From Craterostigma plantagineum (lineage: Eukaryota; Streptophyta; Magnoliopsida; Lamiales; Linderniaceae), in assembly GCA_027422505.1 (NCBI GenBank), contig JAPQWV010000335.1:600001-664000 (forward strand): 64,000 nt of DNA, given 5' to 3'. The position numbers and the translations under genes are program-made. Numbering within the stretch: the stretch's first letter is position 1; each line of letters opens with the position of its first letter. Below the pieces are notes generated by a model that saw nothing but the letters and a program-made list of their open reading frames with translations, ran no database searches and was not told the origin of the DNA. Shown here one piece after another: positions 1 to 11,702 of the stretch.

Positions 1-188
1 AGCGCAGCAACCAAGGTGCATATTATCATATAGAAAGAGGCGAGGCATAGCGATTCGTACTACCGGAAAAGTTTCGCTAACCGGCAGGCAATAGAATCAG
101 CCAATAGGGGCAAGCAAGCGTAGCGAATCACATAGATAAGCCCCCACACGCCAGCGCGCGGATAGATAGGGCGTACAAAGCGCGAAGG

Positions 189-275
189 GGATGGATGTCT
201 GAGTGGTTGAAAGAGTCGGTCTTGAAAACCGAAGTATTGATAGGAATACCGGGGGTTCGAATCCCTCTCCATCCG
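189..275 (+). tRNA. trnS-UGA: tRNA-Ser (anticodon UGA), native mitochondrial type
   Basis: Decodes UCN serine codons in mitochondrial translation. The 87-nt stretch folds as a class II tRNA. The 7-bp acceptor GGATGGA/TCCATCC pairs perfectly, with discriminator G at 275. The anticodon loop CTTGAAA gives UGA. A long variable arm follows (about 230-250), and the T arm contains GGGTTCGAATCCC. No CCA is encoded. The sequence looks like the standard plant mitochondrial trnS(UGA) rather than a plastid copy. It is the only clearly native gene in the left half of the window. Confidence 0.96.
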
Positions 276-3200
276 CGATAAGTTTCTCTCTTGCCTTATC
301 GAATAAGAAATCGGATCGACTCGACTGATGTGATAGATGGAATGGTAGTTTGTGTTATGATTTAGTTAGAACCTTGTCTCCCTTTCGTCATCTTCCGCTC
401 TCCTTGTATAGGTTGGGAAAGGGCCGGGTGGATGACCTTTGGGAGCGGAGATCTCGGTGGTCTTGTGAGTGGTTGATAAACTGCGATTGCAGTTTTCTTT
501 AGGAGTCCCATAGCTGTGAGGCTTAAGAGACAAAGAAAACGGTGGATACTTTTCAGGGTTGAAGGTGACGACCCTAATCTAATGAATCAACAAGGGGGCT
601 TTTAGCTACATCAGCACTCAAATTCCTTCCTCTGAAGCAAGCAGGCAATCTCACATCAGGAAGAGCCTCTCTCTACGGTACCCTTCTGTGATCACTAAAC
701 GTTCTGGACCAAAAAAAGGATAGCAGCTATTGAATCCAAGCCAATAGCAATCATGCACCTAAACTAAAGAAAAACATAGAAAGACTTGGTCTTCTCCTAG
801 TGGGGCAAATCCCTTTTTCAAGGAGGTAGGCTTAGAGCCAGCAATAAAGCTAGCAAAGTCTACCGCGAGCGAGTATTGCCAAGGGACATGCTTACTTCAT
901 CTTTACTGAATGCATACACCTCTTTGGCTGGGATATATTTATTGGAAAGAATTCCGCATCTGCTTCACTGTATGCTATCTGGGTCAGTAGGGATTGGGAT
1001 TCTTAGTTCTATTTTTGCTTTTCCTTCTCATCTCCCTTTCCCCCTTTCAGGTGATTGGATTGGCTAATTGATATAAACTCTCTCTTTGTCGATCTTCGCG
1101 GAAGGACTGCTTTTCTTCTTTTCTTCGCTCCGAACCTTGCCTTGCTAACGAACTTTTGTAGCCCTTCTTCCGTTATTCTGCCTCTCTCAAAGTTCATTTC
1201 TGATTCAATCTATTCGATTCTAATTCTCACCCTCGAGTCAGGAGTTGTTGCCCTAATGTCAGTTCCTTCGCTAGCCTTGGGGCTTAGTTACTTAATTAAG
1301 AGTTATCCCCCCCCTAGCCTATGAAAGCATTCCCATAGCTCTATGCCTACAGCGTAAATGAGTTAGGAACTAGAGTGAACACCAGGGAATTAGATTATTA
1401 ATAGAGTAAGGGCAAAGGCAAGTCTTCTCATTCCTGGAAGCGGCTCAAAGCATAGTAGAAAAGGAAAAGGGCTTTTTTTGCTCTGATTCTGATCCCCGTT
1501 TAAATCGAGTTCATACCTGGTGTAGACCGTGGGGGAGGAAAGCTGCGAACGAATCTGAGGCGCAGATGTTTGAAGAACTAAGCGCAGTTGGAGGGAATGG
1601 AATAAGGGCTGCTTGAGTTTATAGTACAGTCAGCTTTGGTTATCGCTATACCCTCTCTAGACAAAGGATTTGATTCAAGCCACTCCACTACTACTCCTGC
1701 CTTAATATATATATCGCATAGGCGGAACCCTACTCAGTAAAGAAGAGGACTCCCTAAACACGATTGCTAGCTGGTTATCGAAGGACTAGTTTTGCTTGCT
1801 TCCTAGTCAAATATGATATGCTCTATCCGTCTTACTTTCACTTTAATATTAATCTAAAATAACTCAAAAAGAAACTTCCTGCAGATTACTCACTTTCTCC
1901 GAGCTTCCAAATGGGCCGGTGCCCTCTATATATAATGAATCTTCCCTGTTTTGGTTTTGGGGAGATCCAGTAATCAATAATATCCTGCTCGCAGGCCCAG
2001 GCCGACAAAGACCGGATTCAATAGAACTCGCTCATGAACCCATTTATTTGGAAACTTAGAAAACCCCTCTCAAGGTAAGGTAGTGAAAGTCACCCGATTG
2101 AAGAGGAATAAGAAAAGGATTTGAAAAGGTTGTAAACGCCAAAGCCGGATGGATTGCTTAACACGACACCGATTCCCAGATCAGGCCATATCTGATACCG
2201 ATTGGACATATTCATTAGTGAAGGACCAGGCCCATACCAGCACATGGCACTGATAGAAATCTATATGTTGAAGAAGGATTTTCCCTATCATCTCGCTGGC
2301 GAATTCCGTCACCCACTGACGCTTCGTGTGCATAGCCTTCCTTTTGCCTTCGGTAGAATAGATGTCTAATGAACTTCCAAAGACTTGGGAACCCCATGTA
2401 TAGTCTAATCTTTCTCTAAACGCAAGAGCTAACTATCGTATCCGTAGAAGCAGTATCTAAAGAAAGTCCCTTAGGGGATCTTTGTACATTAGAAGATCCC
2501 GACTCTTTCCGAAGCAGATGCTCTGCAGCGTCCACGTGACTCATACCTAGGATGGGTGGCTCTCCATCTGATTCGTGAACTCACCCAGACCGGATGGAAC
2601 TTTCCCGTAGAAAATGCTGAGTCGAGAAAGTGGTCACTGAACCGAATTCTTCTGTGTATTTCGAGGTTCTTTTTTTTATGAATCGGCTCGAGAGTAGCAT
2701 TCGACGTCCTGGCTTCACTACCGATTCCATTCCACGTTTTTTTCTCTGCTGACTTATTCTCAGTAATTAGCTTAGCCCTTATTCTACTTGAGTTAGTTGT
2801 AGCAGTTGACGACAGGACGATAAGACAATGACAATCCAAGTTTGATTCCTTGGCTCCCATTCTTTATCACCAGGACGGCTTTCCTCCGGGCGGTCTATTA
2901 GCTTACTGGTCGCTCTGGAGTAGCTCGCCGCCTTTTTTCTTTCCTGCTTGCCCTTTTTCACTTCTGCCTTCCCCTGTGCTTAGCTACCCTTATTCTCAGG
3001 AAGAAATGCTATCTTGAGTATTGAAACTTGCCTTAAAGGGTTCATCCTTCGCCTCTATGAAATTTAGCTTTAACTACAGGGCGTGGCCTTTGTTACTGAC
3101 CTTCGAATATACTCCTTGTTAGCAAGTCTTACGACATACTCATTAAGAGAAGTGCGACTTCAGCACCGCATCTATCGACCGGACTAACAGCCCCCCCGTT

Positions 3201-3339
3201 TCCCTATATAGAGTGACCTACCTCCCTTTTTCGCTCTCTTGCTAGAGCTGGTTCTAAGCCTACCTTTTCCTTCCCCACTCACCGGCCCTTTATTTCGATA
3301 GTTACCTATAAATAATTATTACAAGTGAAAGGATAAGCA
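276..3339. other. Spacer, no gene recognised
   Basis: Mixed-composition mitochondrial spacer. Reading frames are short (at most about 120 codons), lie on both strands, and show no recognisable motif. Nothing resembling a respiratory-chain, ribosomal or rRNA gene was seen. It contains one half of a 45-bp dispersed repeat (see 2075-2120). Confidence 0.7.
2075..2120 (+). repeat. Short dispersed direct repeat, copy 1
   Basis: About 45 bp beginning GTAAGGTAGTGAAAGTC and ending near AAAAGGAT. It recurs at 58562-58607 in the same orientation with two single-base indels. Such short repeats are common in plant mitochondrial genomes and can support rare recombination. Confidence 0.75.
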
Positions 3340-6250
3340 TGTTGGGTGAACCACCTTATCTTACCAGACATTGATGTCTGCCGCCCGAACATCGAATTTG
3401 GAAAATGGGATCACTTCTTATTGGATGATCATGATACTTCCCGAAAATCGAAATTCTTGATCAATGGGGGAACAATATCACCCTTTTTGTTCAATAAGAT
3501 ACCAAAGTGGATGATTGACTCATTCCATACTAGAAATGATCGCAGGAAATCCTTTGATAACGCGGATTCCTATTTCTCAATGATATTCCACAATCAAGAC
3601 AATTGGCTGAATCCCGTGAAACCATTTCATAGAAGTTCATTGATATCTTCTTTTTCTAAAGCAAATCGACTTCGATTCTTGAATAATCCACATCACTTCT
3701 GCTTCTATTGTAACACAAGATTCCCCTTTTCTGTGGAAAAGGCCCGTATCAAGAATTATGATTTTTACGTATGGACAATTCCTCAATATCTTGTTCATTC
3801 GCAACAAAATATTTTCTTTGTACGTCGGTAAAAAAAAACATGCTTTTGAGGGGAGAGATACTATTTCACCAATCGAGTCACAGGTATCTAACATATTCAT
3901 ACCTAACGATTTTCCACAAAGTGGTGACGAAACGTATAACTTGTACAAATCTTTCCATTTTCCAAGTCGATACGATCCATTCGTTCGTAGAATTATTTAC
4001 TCGATCGCAGACATTTCTGGAACACCTCTAACAGAGGGACAAATAGTCAATTTTGAAAGAACTTATTGTCAACCTCTTTCAGATATGAATCTATCTGATT
4101 CAGAAGGGAAGAACTTGCATCAGTATCTCCATTCAAACATAGGTTTGATTCACACTCCATGTTCTGAGAAATATTTACCATCCAAAAAGAGGAAAAAATG
4201 GTGTCTTCCACAATGGAATCTGATAAGTGAGATTTCGAGTAAGTGTTTCCATAATCTTCTTCTGTCCCAAGAAATGATTCATCGAAATAATGAGTCACCA
4301 TTGATATCGACACATCTGAGATCGTCAACTGTTCTGGAGTTGCTCTATTCAATCCTTTTGCTTCTTCTTGTTGCTGGATATCTCGTTCGTACACATCTTC
4401 TCTTTGTTTCCCGGGCCTCTAGTGAGTTACAGACAGAGTTCGAAAAGGTCAAATCTTTGATGATTCCATCATCTATGATTGAGTTGCGAAAACTTCTGGA
4501 TAGGTATCCTACATCTGAACCGAATTCTTTCTGGTTAAAGAATCTCTTTCTAGTTGCTCTGGAACAATTAGGAGATTCTCTAGAAGAAATATGGGCTTCT
4601 GGCGGCAACATGCTTGGTCCCGCTTATGGGGTCAAATCAATACGTTCTAAGAAGAAATATTTGAATATCAATCTCATCGATATCATCGATCTCATACCAA
4701 ATCCCATCAATCGAATCACTTTTTCGAGAAATACGAGACATCTCAGTCATACAAGTAAAGAGATCTATTCATTGATAAAAAAAAAAAAACGTGAATGGGG
4801 ATTGGATTGATGATAAAATAGAATCCTGGGTCGCGAACAGTGATTCGATTGATGATGAACAAAGAGAATTCTTGGTTCAGTTCTCCGCCTTAACGACAGA
4901 AAAAAGGATTGATCAAATTCTATTGAGTCTGACTCATAGTGATCATTTATCAAAGAATGACTCTGGTTATCAAATGATTGAACAACCGGGAGCAACTTAC
5001 TTACGATACTTAGTTGACATTCATAAAAAGTATCTATTGAATTATGAGTTCAATACATCCTGTTTAGCAGAAAGACGGGTATTCCTTGCTCATTATCAGA
5101 CAATCACTTATTCACCAATTTCATGTGGGACTAATACTTTGTATTTCCCATCTCATGGAAAACCCTTTTCGCTCCGCTTAGCCTTATCCCCCTCTAGGGG
5201 GATTTTAGTGATAGGTTCTATAGGAACTGGACGATCCTATTTGATCAAATACCTAGCGACAAACTCCTACGTTCCTTTCATTACGGTATTTCTGAACAAG
5301 TTCCTGGATAACAAGCCTAAAGGTTTTCTTATTGAAGATATCGATATTGATGATAGTGACAATATTGATGCTAGTGACGATATCAATCGTGACCTTGATA
5401 CGGAGCTGGAACTGCTAACTATGATGAATGCGCTAACTATTGATATGATGCCGGAAATAGACCGATTTTATATCACCCTTCAATTCGAATTAGCAAAAGC
5501 AATGTCTCCTTGCATAATATGGATTCCAAACATTCATGATCTGGATGTCAATGAGTCGAATTGCTTATCCCTCGGTCTATTAGTGAACCATCTCTCTAAA
5601 AGATGTTCCACTAGAAATATTCTTGTTATTGCTTCGACTCATATTCCCCAAAAAGTGGATCCCGCTCTAATAGCTCCGAATAAATTAAATACGTGCATTA
5701 AGATACGAAGGCTTCTTAGTCCACAACAACGAAAGCACTTTTTCACTCTTTCATATACTAGGGGATTTCACTTGGAAAAGAAAATGTTCCATACTAACGG
5801 ATTCGGATCCATAACCATGGGTTCCAATGCAAGAGATCTTGTAGCACTTACCAATGAGGCCCTATCGATTAGTATTACACAGAAGAAATCAATTATAGAC
5901 ACTAATACAATTAGATCCGCTCTTCATAGACAAACTTGGGATTTGCGATCCCAGGTAAGATCGGTTCAGGATCATGGGATCCTTTTCTATCAGATAGGAA
6001 GGGCTGTAGCACAAAATTGACTTCTAAGTAATTGCCCCATAGATCCTATATCTATCTATATGAAGAAGAAATCATGTAACGAAGGGGATTCTTATTTGTA
6101 CAAATGGTACTTCGAACTTGGAACGAGCATGAAGAAATTAACGATACTTCTTTATCTTTTGAGTTGTTCTGCCGGATCGGTCGCTCAAGATCTTTGGTCT
6201 CTACCCGGACCCGATGAAAAAAAGGGGATCACTTCTTATGGACTCGTTGA

Positions 6251-7012
<762 letters not shown>

Positions 7013-7631
7013 GGAAGAAGCAGAAGACTCGATCGAGAGTCTAAATTTTTAGACTTCGATTTCTTGTTTTGTGCATGCTCTGCTTGTGTGTGTTTGCATG
7101 CTTGCTCTGCTTCTTATTTGTGTGCGTGCTTTGTTTTGCAAATATTATTCAGGACCTCTTATCTGCATGTACTTATTAGTACCTTGAATAGTTAGTACTA
7201 TTCTATTTGCGTCTACTCTAACCATCTTTTCATGCTTTTGTGGTTGAGTAGATATGGCCTTAAGGGGGAGTTTTGCGACTACAAACTTCTGCATTGGTTT
7301 TGAAAGAAAGATAAAAAGGGGGCGATTGTTGATGTTGAGCTTTCAACATTAGCAATGTTGGGGGTAACATTCTGGTCAACTTTTGTTGGCCGAGAATGTT
7401 CCCTATCTAAGTTTTATCTTTCATGCCCAAAACATATCTTATTTGTGACATTGCATTTTTCTAGTCAACATTGGTAGCTTAGTAAAAATAGGATGCTTGG
7501 AGCTTAAGTGAAGACTGAGCAATTGGAGCTGACCGAGTCGAGCCCTAACGGTCACTAACGGACCAAGACTGCCTAGTGGACGTTAGTGGGTGTGACCAAG
7601 TAGTTGGAGATGTCCTTTAGAACTTGAAGAC

Positions 7632-7662
<31 letters not shown>

Positions 7663-8017
7663 ATATATATCGAAGGACTTAACTGTTTGAAGAACGACGA
7701 ACTTTTGACGAGCGAAAAGATTAAGCAAGCTTTGAGCGAGTGATCATGAGTTTTTTTTAGCCTAGTCTTCCAAAGGTCGAAAGACTTTGTAGTTTGCAGA
7801 ATCATTTGATTCATAGGTTTTCGCTAGGCTTAGATTTGACTATCCTTTTTGATAGTTTGTAATCCATCTTTATAGTGAGTTTGCGCCTTGAGGCACGCAG
7901 CAAGTTATTTGACTTGCTCACTTCTTGTGTTCATTTCATTTGGTCACTAAGTTTTTCTTATTTCCATTGTGCGCTTCAACTGTGAGATTGAGTGTTAACC
8001 CGACATTTCACCCAACA
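7013..8017 (+). mobile_element. 3' end of a Ty1/copia-type element with its LTR
   Basis: Positions 7013-7326 are non-coding internal sequence ending in a polypurine tract (AAAAAGGGGGCGA, about 7313-7325). The LTR then runs 7327-8017 (691 bp). It starts TGTTGATG and ends CACCCAACA, giving TGTTG/CAACA terminal inverted bases. An AT dinucleotide tract lies inside at 7631-7670. The order PPT then LTR identifies this as a 3' LTR of a plus-strand element whose body is missing, cut at the ycf15 junction. The family (copia rather than gypsy) is inferred from the style of the tract and ends. Confidence 0.65.
7631..7670. repeat. AT dinucleotide microsatellite
   Basis: About 40 bp of alternating AT with one interruption (TATTAT), within the copia LTR. 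The length is likely unstable or uncertain in the assembly. Confidence 0.9.
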
Positions 8018-8164
8018 TCAGTTTACAACTTAGTGTTTTTACATCCATATTGAACAGGACTCCCTTCAGCTGTCATTTCGGTATATATTGTCCAAAGAAA
8101 ATAGTCGCGAGTCTAAACTCAACCTTCCGCTGGGCCCGAAAAATTATTGCTCAACCCCAACAAG

Positions 8165-8176
8165 TGGTATCAGAGA
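8165..8176 (+). promoter_or_regulatory. Copia primer-binding site
   Basis: TGGTATCAGAGA, complementary to the 3' part of initiator tRNA-Met, the usual plant Ty1/copia primer. It sits 2 bp after the LTR end CCCCAACA. Confidence 0.85.
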
Positions 8177-8319
8177 CAAGCCTAATTGATATTCTGAGTA
8201 TGCTTTGTGATTGCAGCTTTGTCTGATCTTCCACATCAGAAAAGTTATCAAGAAGGAATATCGTTACGGGAGAGCTAGTGTCGGGCCAAGCTGTTGACTC
8301 TCTACAAGGATAATTGCGA

Positions 8320-9640
8320 TGGAAAACAATTTAAAGTGCGGCAATTTGATGGTACGTGAAGTTTCACTCTGTGGCAAAAACGAGTGAATGATATACTTAT
8401 TCATCAAGGATTGGCTAAGGTTTGAAAGGGGACACGGCAAAGCCGGAGAAAATGACGAAAGAAGACTGGAAGGATTTGGGATCAAGATGTGTCAGCACAA
8501 TCCGTCTGTACATTGCGGATAACATTATTAATAATGTTGTTAAATGAGGATTCTGCACCAGACTTGTGGGCGAAGTTGGATGAGCTGCATCTCGGGAAAA
8601 ACTTAGCCACAAAGTTAGATCTGAAGCGGGAGCTGTACCGACTGAAGATGGAGGAAGGTGGAAATCCCATGGATCATAGAAGTGTGTTCACAACGGACTT
8701 GTGGATCAACGTATAAAAGTTGATGTGAGTTAGAGAAAGAAGATAAGGCCCTTTCACTTCTTCCTCGCTTCCTGATTCTTATGGTAATTTGATCACAACC
8801 ATCTTGTACGGAAAGACGACAGTAAAGATGGTGGATGTACAATCAACTCTTTTGGCGCTTGAACAGAGGAGACGATCAAACTATGGGGATAGTCAAAATT
8901 CGACGTAGGCTATACACCGGAGAACTGTAGAGGAAGGTTCCACGCCAGAAAATTTAGAGGTAGCAGCAGGTCAAAATCAAAGAATGGAGGGAAGGGCATC
9001 GTGTGCTACAAGTGTGGTGAGCCGGACACATCAAGAGAAACTGTCCGACTTGGAGGAAGGACAGGAGGTCAAAATTCCACAATGATGGTAGCAGAAGATT
9101 ATCTTGGAGACATTCTCACAGTCTCCAATGTTGACGCTTGTTCTCAGGATGAATGGATATTGGATTCGGGGTCGAAGTACCATGTTTGCTTCAAGAGAAA
9201 ACATTTTGATACGTTCCGAAAAATACGCAGGGGTTCGGTCTCCATGGCTGATGGATATCATCCCGATATTCGAGGTGTTGGAACAGTAAAAATCAAAATG
9301 GTTGACGGAGCGGTGCGCACTTTGGGTGGTGTGATCTTTGTCCCGAAATTGTGCAGGAATTTAATATCCTTAAGCCAGTTACAAGGGCTATGGAATTTCA
9401 TAGCAGGGGGAGTCTGTAAATCACACACGTGGCGGAGAAGTCATGCTGAAGGGAGAAGAGCGTGGAGGTTTGTATTGTCTGGACTGGAGTGTGGTACAAA
9501 GCACTCTGACTTCGATGCGTTCTCGCGCGCGTGTGGTGGAAATGCAGATGATGGTGAGAAGGAAAGTCCTACTGGAGAAGGGGTTGCGTCGAAGTCCCTC
9601 TTCAGAATCGACGGCTAGAGTCGGTTCGACATTTGCACAT
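8320..9640 (+). pseudogene. Copia gag-protease pseudogene
   Basis: Remnant of a copia polyprotein. A gag start (ATG at 8320) is followed, in a shifted frame, by KVRQFDGT, SFTLWQKRVND and ILIHQGLAKV, interrupted by two TGA codons where TGG would be expected. A zinc knuckle CYKCGEP...HIKRNC lies around 9001-9050, split by a one-base loss. The aspartic protease site WILDSGS is at about 9155 and the following block GVIFVPKLCRNLISLSQL at about 9330. A GLYCLDW pre-integrase block near 9470 is the last recognisable piece. Integrase, reverse transcriptase and RNase H are absent. It is non-functional. Confidence 0.8.
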
Positions 9641-9816
9641 AGGATTGGCCGGGGTGAATCAAGTGGGTAGGACCAGAATTCTTGATTCGAATAGGTGTAG
9701 TTGGTACAAGGAAGGCCAATGGATGTTCGTGGTAATTACAAACGGGTTACTCTCAATCACACTCGCTGGAATGGGCGCTTGGAGAAAAGGTGTTGAGTGT
9801 GGTTGGAGGGGTGAAT

Positions 9817-10368
9817 TGTTGGGTCCAACAAACATGTGGTGGCAATGAAGCCATCGAGAACAACCATCATTAATAAAAAATATATATTAAAATGATTTAT
9901 TAATATTTATTATAATATTATGTTTTATATATAATAAATTAATGAAAGGTTCGTATTAAAGGGACGCGGCGGATTCCTGTCCACAGGTTTCGAGCGGTTC
10001 AAAAGAGCTGACATCTATAAATAGGTTGAGGATTCTTCAGTTATTATCATCCCAAAATCAAGTGAGAAGTTCAGTGAGAGAGAAATAGTGAGAGGGAAAC
10101 TTATCAGTGTCGATAAGGGTGACCGTGAGTTTAGTTTTACTGGGGTAGTTGGAGAGTAGGTACAAATACATTACCCGAGTTAGTAAGGAGTCTAGAGTTT
10201 GGGTCTAAACACGAGTGTTAATTTGTACTGTGTAATACTCTCAATATAGTAAAGCCGGTGCTCTCTGTGGAGGTAGGCGGTATTAGCCGAACCACGTAAA
10301 ATCTCGTGTTTATATCGCCGTCATTTCTGTTTTAATATTGTCCAAAGAAAATAGTCGCGGGTCTAGAG
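9817..10368 (+). repeat. 3' LTR of the degraded copia element (3'-truncated)
   Basis: Starts TGTTGGGTCC after a purine-rich stretch. It carries a TATA box (about 10015), then sequence with GCCGGTGCTCTCTGTGGAGG and CCGAACCACGTAAAATCTC (about 10255-10310), a pattern typical of plant copia LTRs. It ends near GTCGCGGGTCTAGAGTC without a CA terminus, so the last tens of bases are lost. Confidence 0.7.
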
Positions 10369-10657
10369 TCTTTTTTATTTTTATTTTTAGTTAATGTAAA
10401 CAAAGTAAATCCCATAGATTTTGCACCCAAGTATTGTTTGTTAGAAATACTGATGCAGAACTCTCAGGATCGAGCAAAACTGTAATTAATTTTCAACAAG
10501 AAACAATAATTCGAGTTTCAAAAAACCCTCTCTCTTTTCAAACAAAGCAGTTAATTATTTTTAAAGAAAGCATGATTAGTAGCTGTCACAACATATGTGT
10601 GATATTTGAAAATGAAGTGTATAGTGTAATGTTCATTATTACATAGTTTAATCATTA

Positions 10658-10695
<38 letters not shown>

Positions 10696-11318
10696 TATAT
10701 ATATATCCTAGGTGAGGATTGCCGCACGTTGTGCGGCTACGGGGAGATTGTAGCCCGGAGCAGGAATCATACAATGATAGGAGATTGTGTATACAATATG
10801 TATTGAGAAACTTATTACTGCAACTGATCATTGAGTTTCAATCTCAAATTTTTTCCCAAGACGAGCGAACTTAGTGGATCGCCTAGCAGTATTTCAATGG
10901 AGTATACCTATCATAAGCATTTACAAAGCGGAAAGCGACATCATTCTGTGGAGCTATTCAATGGGACCAAGCAAGAGTAATACATGTATATATTCTTATT
11001 TATCATTGAGATCACTGAAGTTGGTTAGACTTTCATTAGGGACGTGATTTGGGCATCAGGATTTGGTTTGAAATATTCAAAAACCATAACAATATTTACC
11101 ATTGAAAACACGCTAGTGGAGATTGTGGTAGTAATCGTTTGGAAGTAATCTAATTGTTAAACACTTACGGTAACGAAAGCGAAGGCAATTCCCAACAAAT
11201 CCATAGCAACCGACAATCGTGTACTCCTCGAATCAAAGCAAAGTAGTCGGCCAATTTTCTGCTGTCTTCTTTGTTGCTGAAAATGGCCATATTAAAAAAT
11301 GTCAGAAGACGAATAGAC
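10369..11318. other. Nuclear-type spacer with an AT microsatellite
   Basis: AT-rich sequence with no convincing gene. An AT dinucleotide tract spans about 10660-10706. It is the left flank of the complete copia insertion. The sequence resumes at 16297, so 10369-11323 and 16297-18344 were once contiguous. Confidence 0.65.
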
Positions 11319-11323
11319 AAAAC

Positions 11324-11681
11324 TATTGGCAATATAATATCAAGTGGATGACCTAGGAGTAATAAGGCGAATCCCACAAATTATGGTGATAAGGGGGATT
11401 AGGTCAATCCACTAATTATGGAGAAATAAGGCGATATCAATCAGAAGATTTAGTCAAAGGTTATGGATGGTATCAAGGATCCCAAATAGTAATATATTCT
11501 CTTACATATGGTAGTCTGGTCAATAAGGAAAAAATATCTCTCTATTTAGTGCTCATTATTATGATTGATTGTGATTGATTCTGCTACGATGTACTCTATA
11601 TATATGCTCATCGCTTGTAATAGTTTTAAGCAATCAGTCAATAAATATTAATTAGTCTTTTCTCGATTTCAGTTTTTCTCT
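11324..11681 (+). repeat. 5' LTR of the complete copia element
   Basis: 358 bp, starting TATTGGCAATATAATATC and ending TTTTTCTCT. It is nearly identical to 15931-16291, with a few indels such as GGTGATAAGG versus GGAGTGATAAGG. A TATA-like CTCTATATATATGC occurs near 11595. Confidence 0.92.
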
Positions 11682-11694
11682 TGGTATCAGAGCC
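11682..11694 (+). promoter_or_regulatory. Copia primer-binding site
   Basis: TGGTATCAGAGCC immediately after the 5' LTR, complementary to the initiator tRNA-Met 3' end. It primes minus-strand synthesis. Confidence 0.93.
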
Positions 11695-11702
11695 TCTTCA
11701 CC

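Larger units (their letters stand above)
8018..10368 (+). mobile_element. Degraded Ty1/copia element (gag-protease remnant and 3' LTR)
   Basis: It starts inside what looks like the tail of a 5' LTR (8018-8162, ending CAACCCCAACA). The primer-binding site follows at 8165, then broken gag and protease (8320-9640) and a polypurine-like stretch GGTTGGAGGGGTGAAT. A 3' LTR starts TGTTGGGTCC at 9817. Both LTR pieces share a block around TTGTCCAAAGAAAATAGTCG (8088 and 10340), supporting their pairing. Reverse transcriptase and RNase H are missing. The 3' LTR contains a TATA box (CTATAAATAGG, about 10015) and loses its terminal CAACA. Confidence 0.75.

Noticed and set aside
1930..1990. CTGTTTTGGTTTTGGGGAGAT looked like a cox1 fragment
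   Set aside because: The translated stretch does not continue into the expected cox1 residues on either side.
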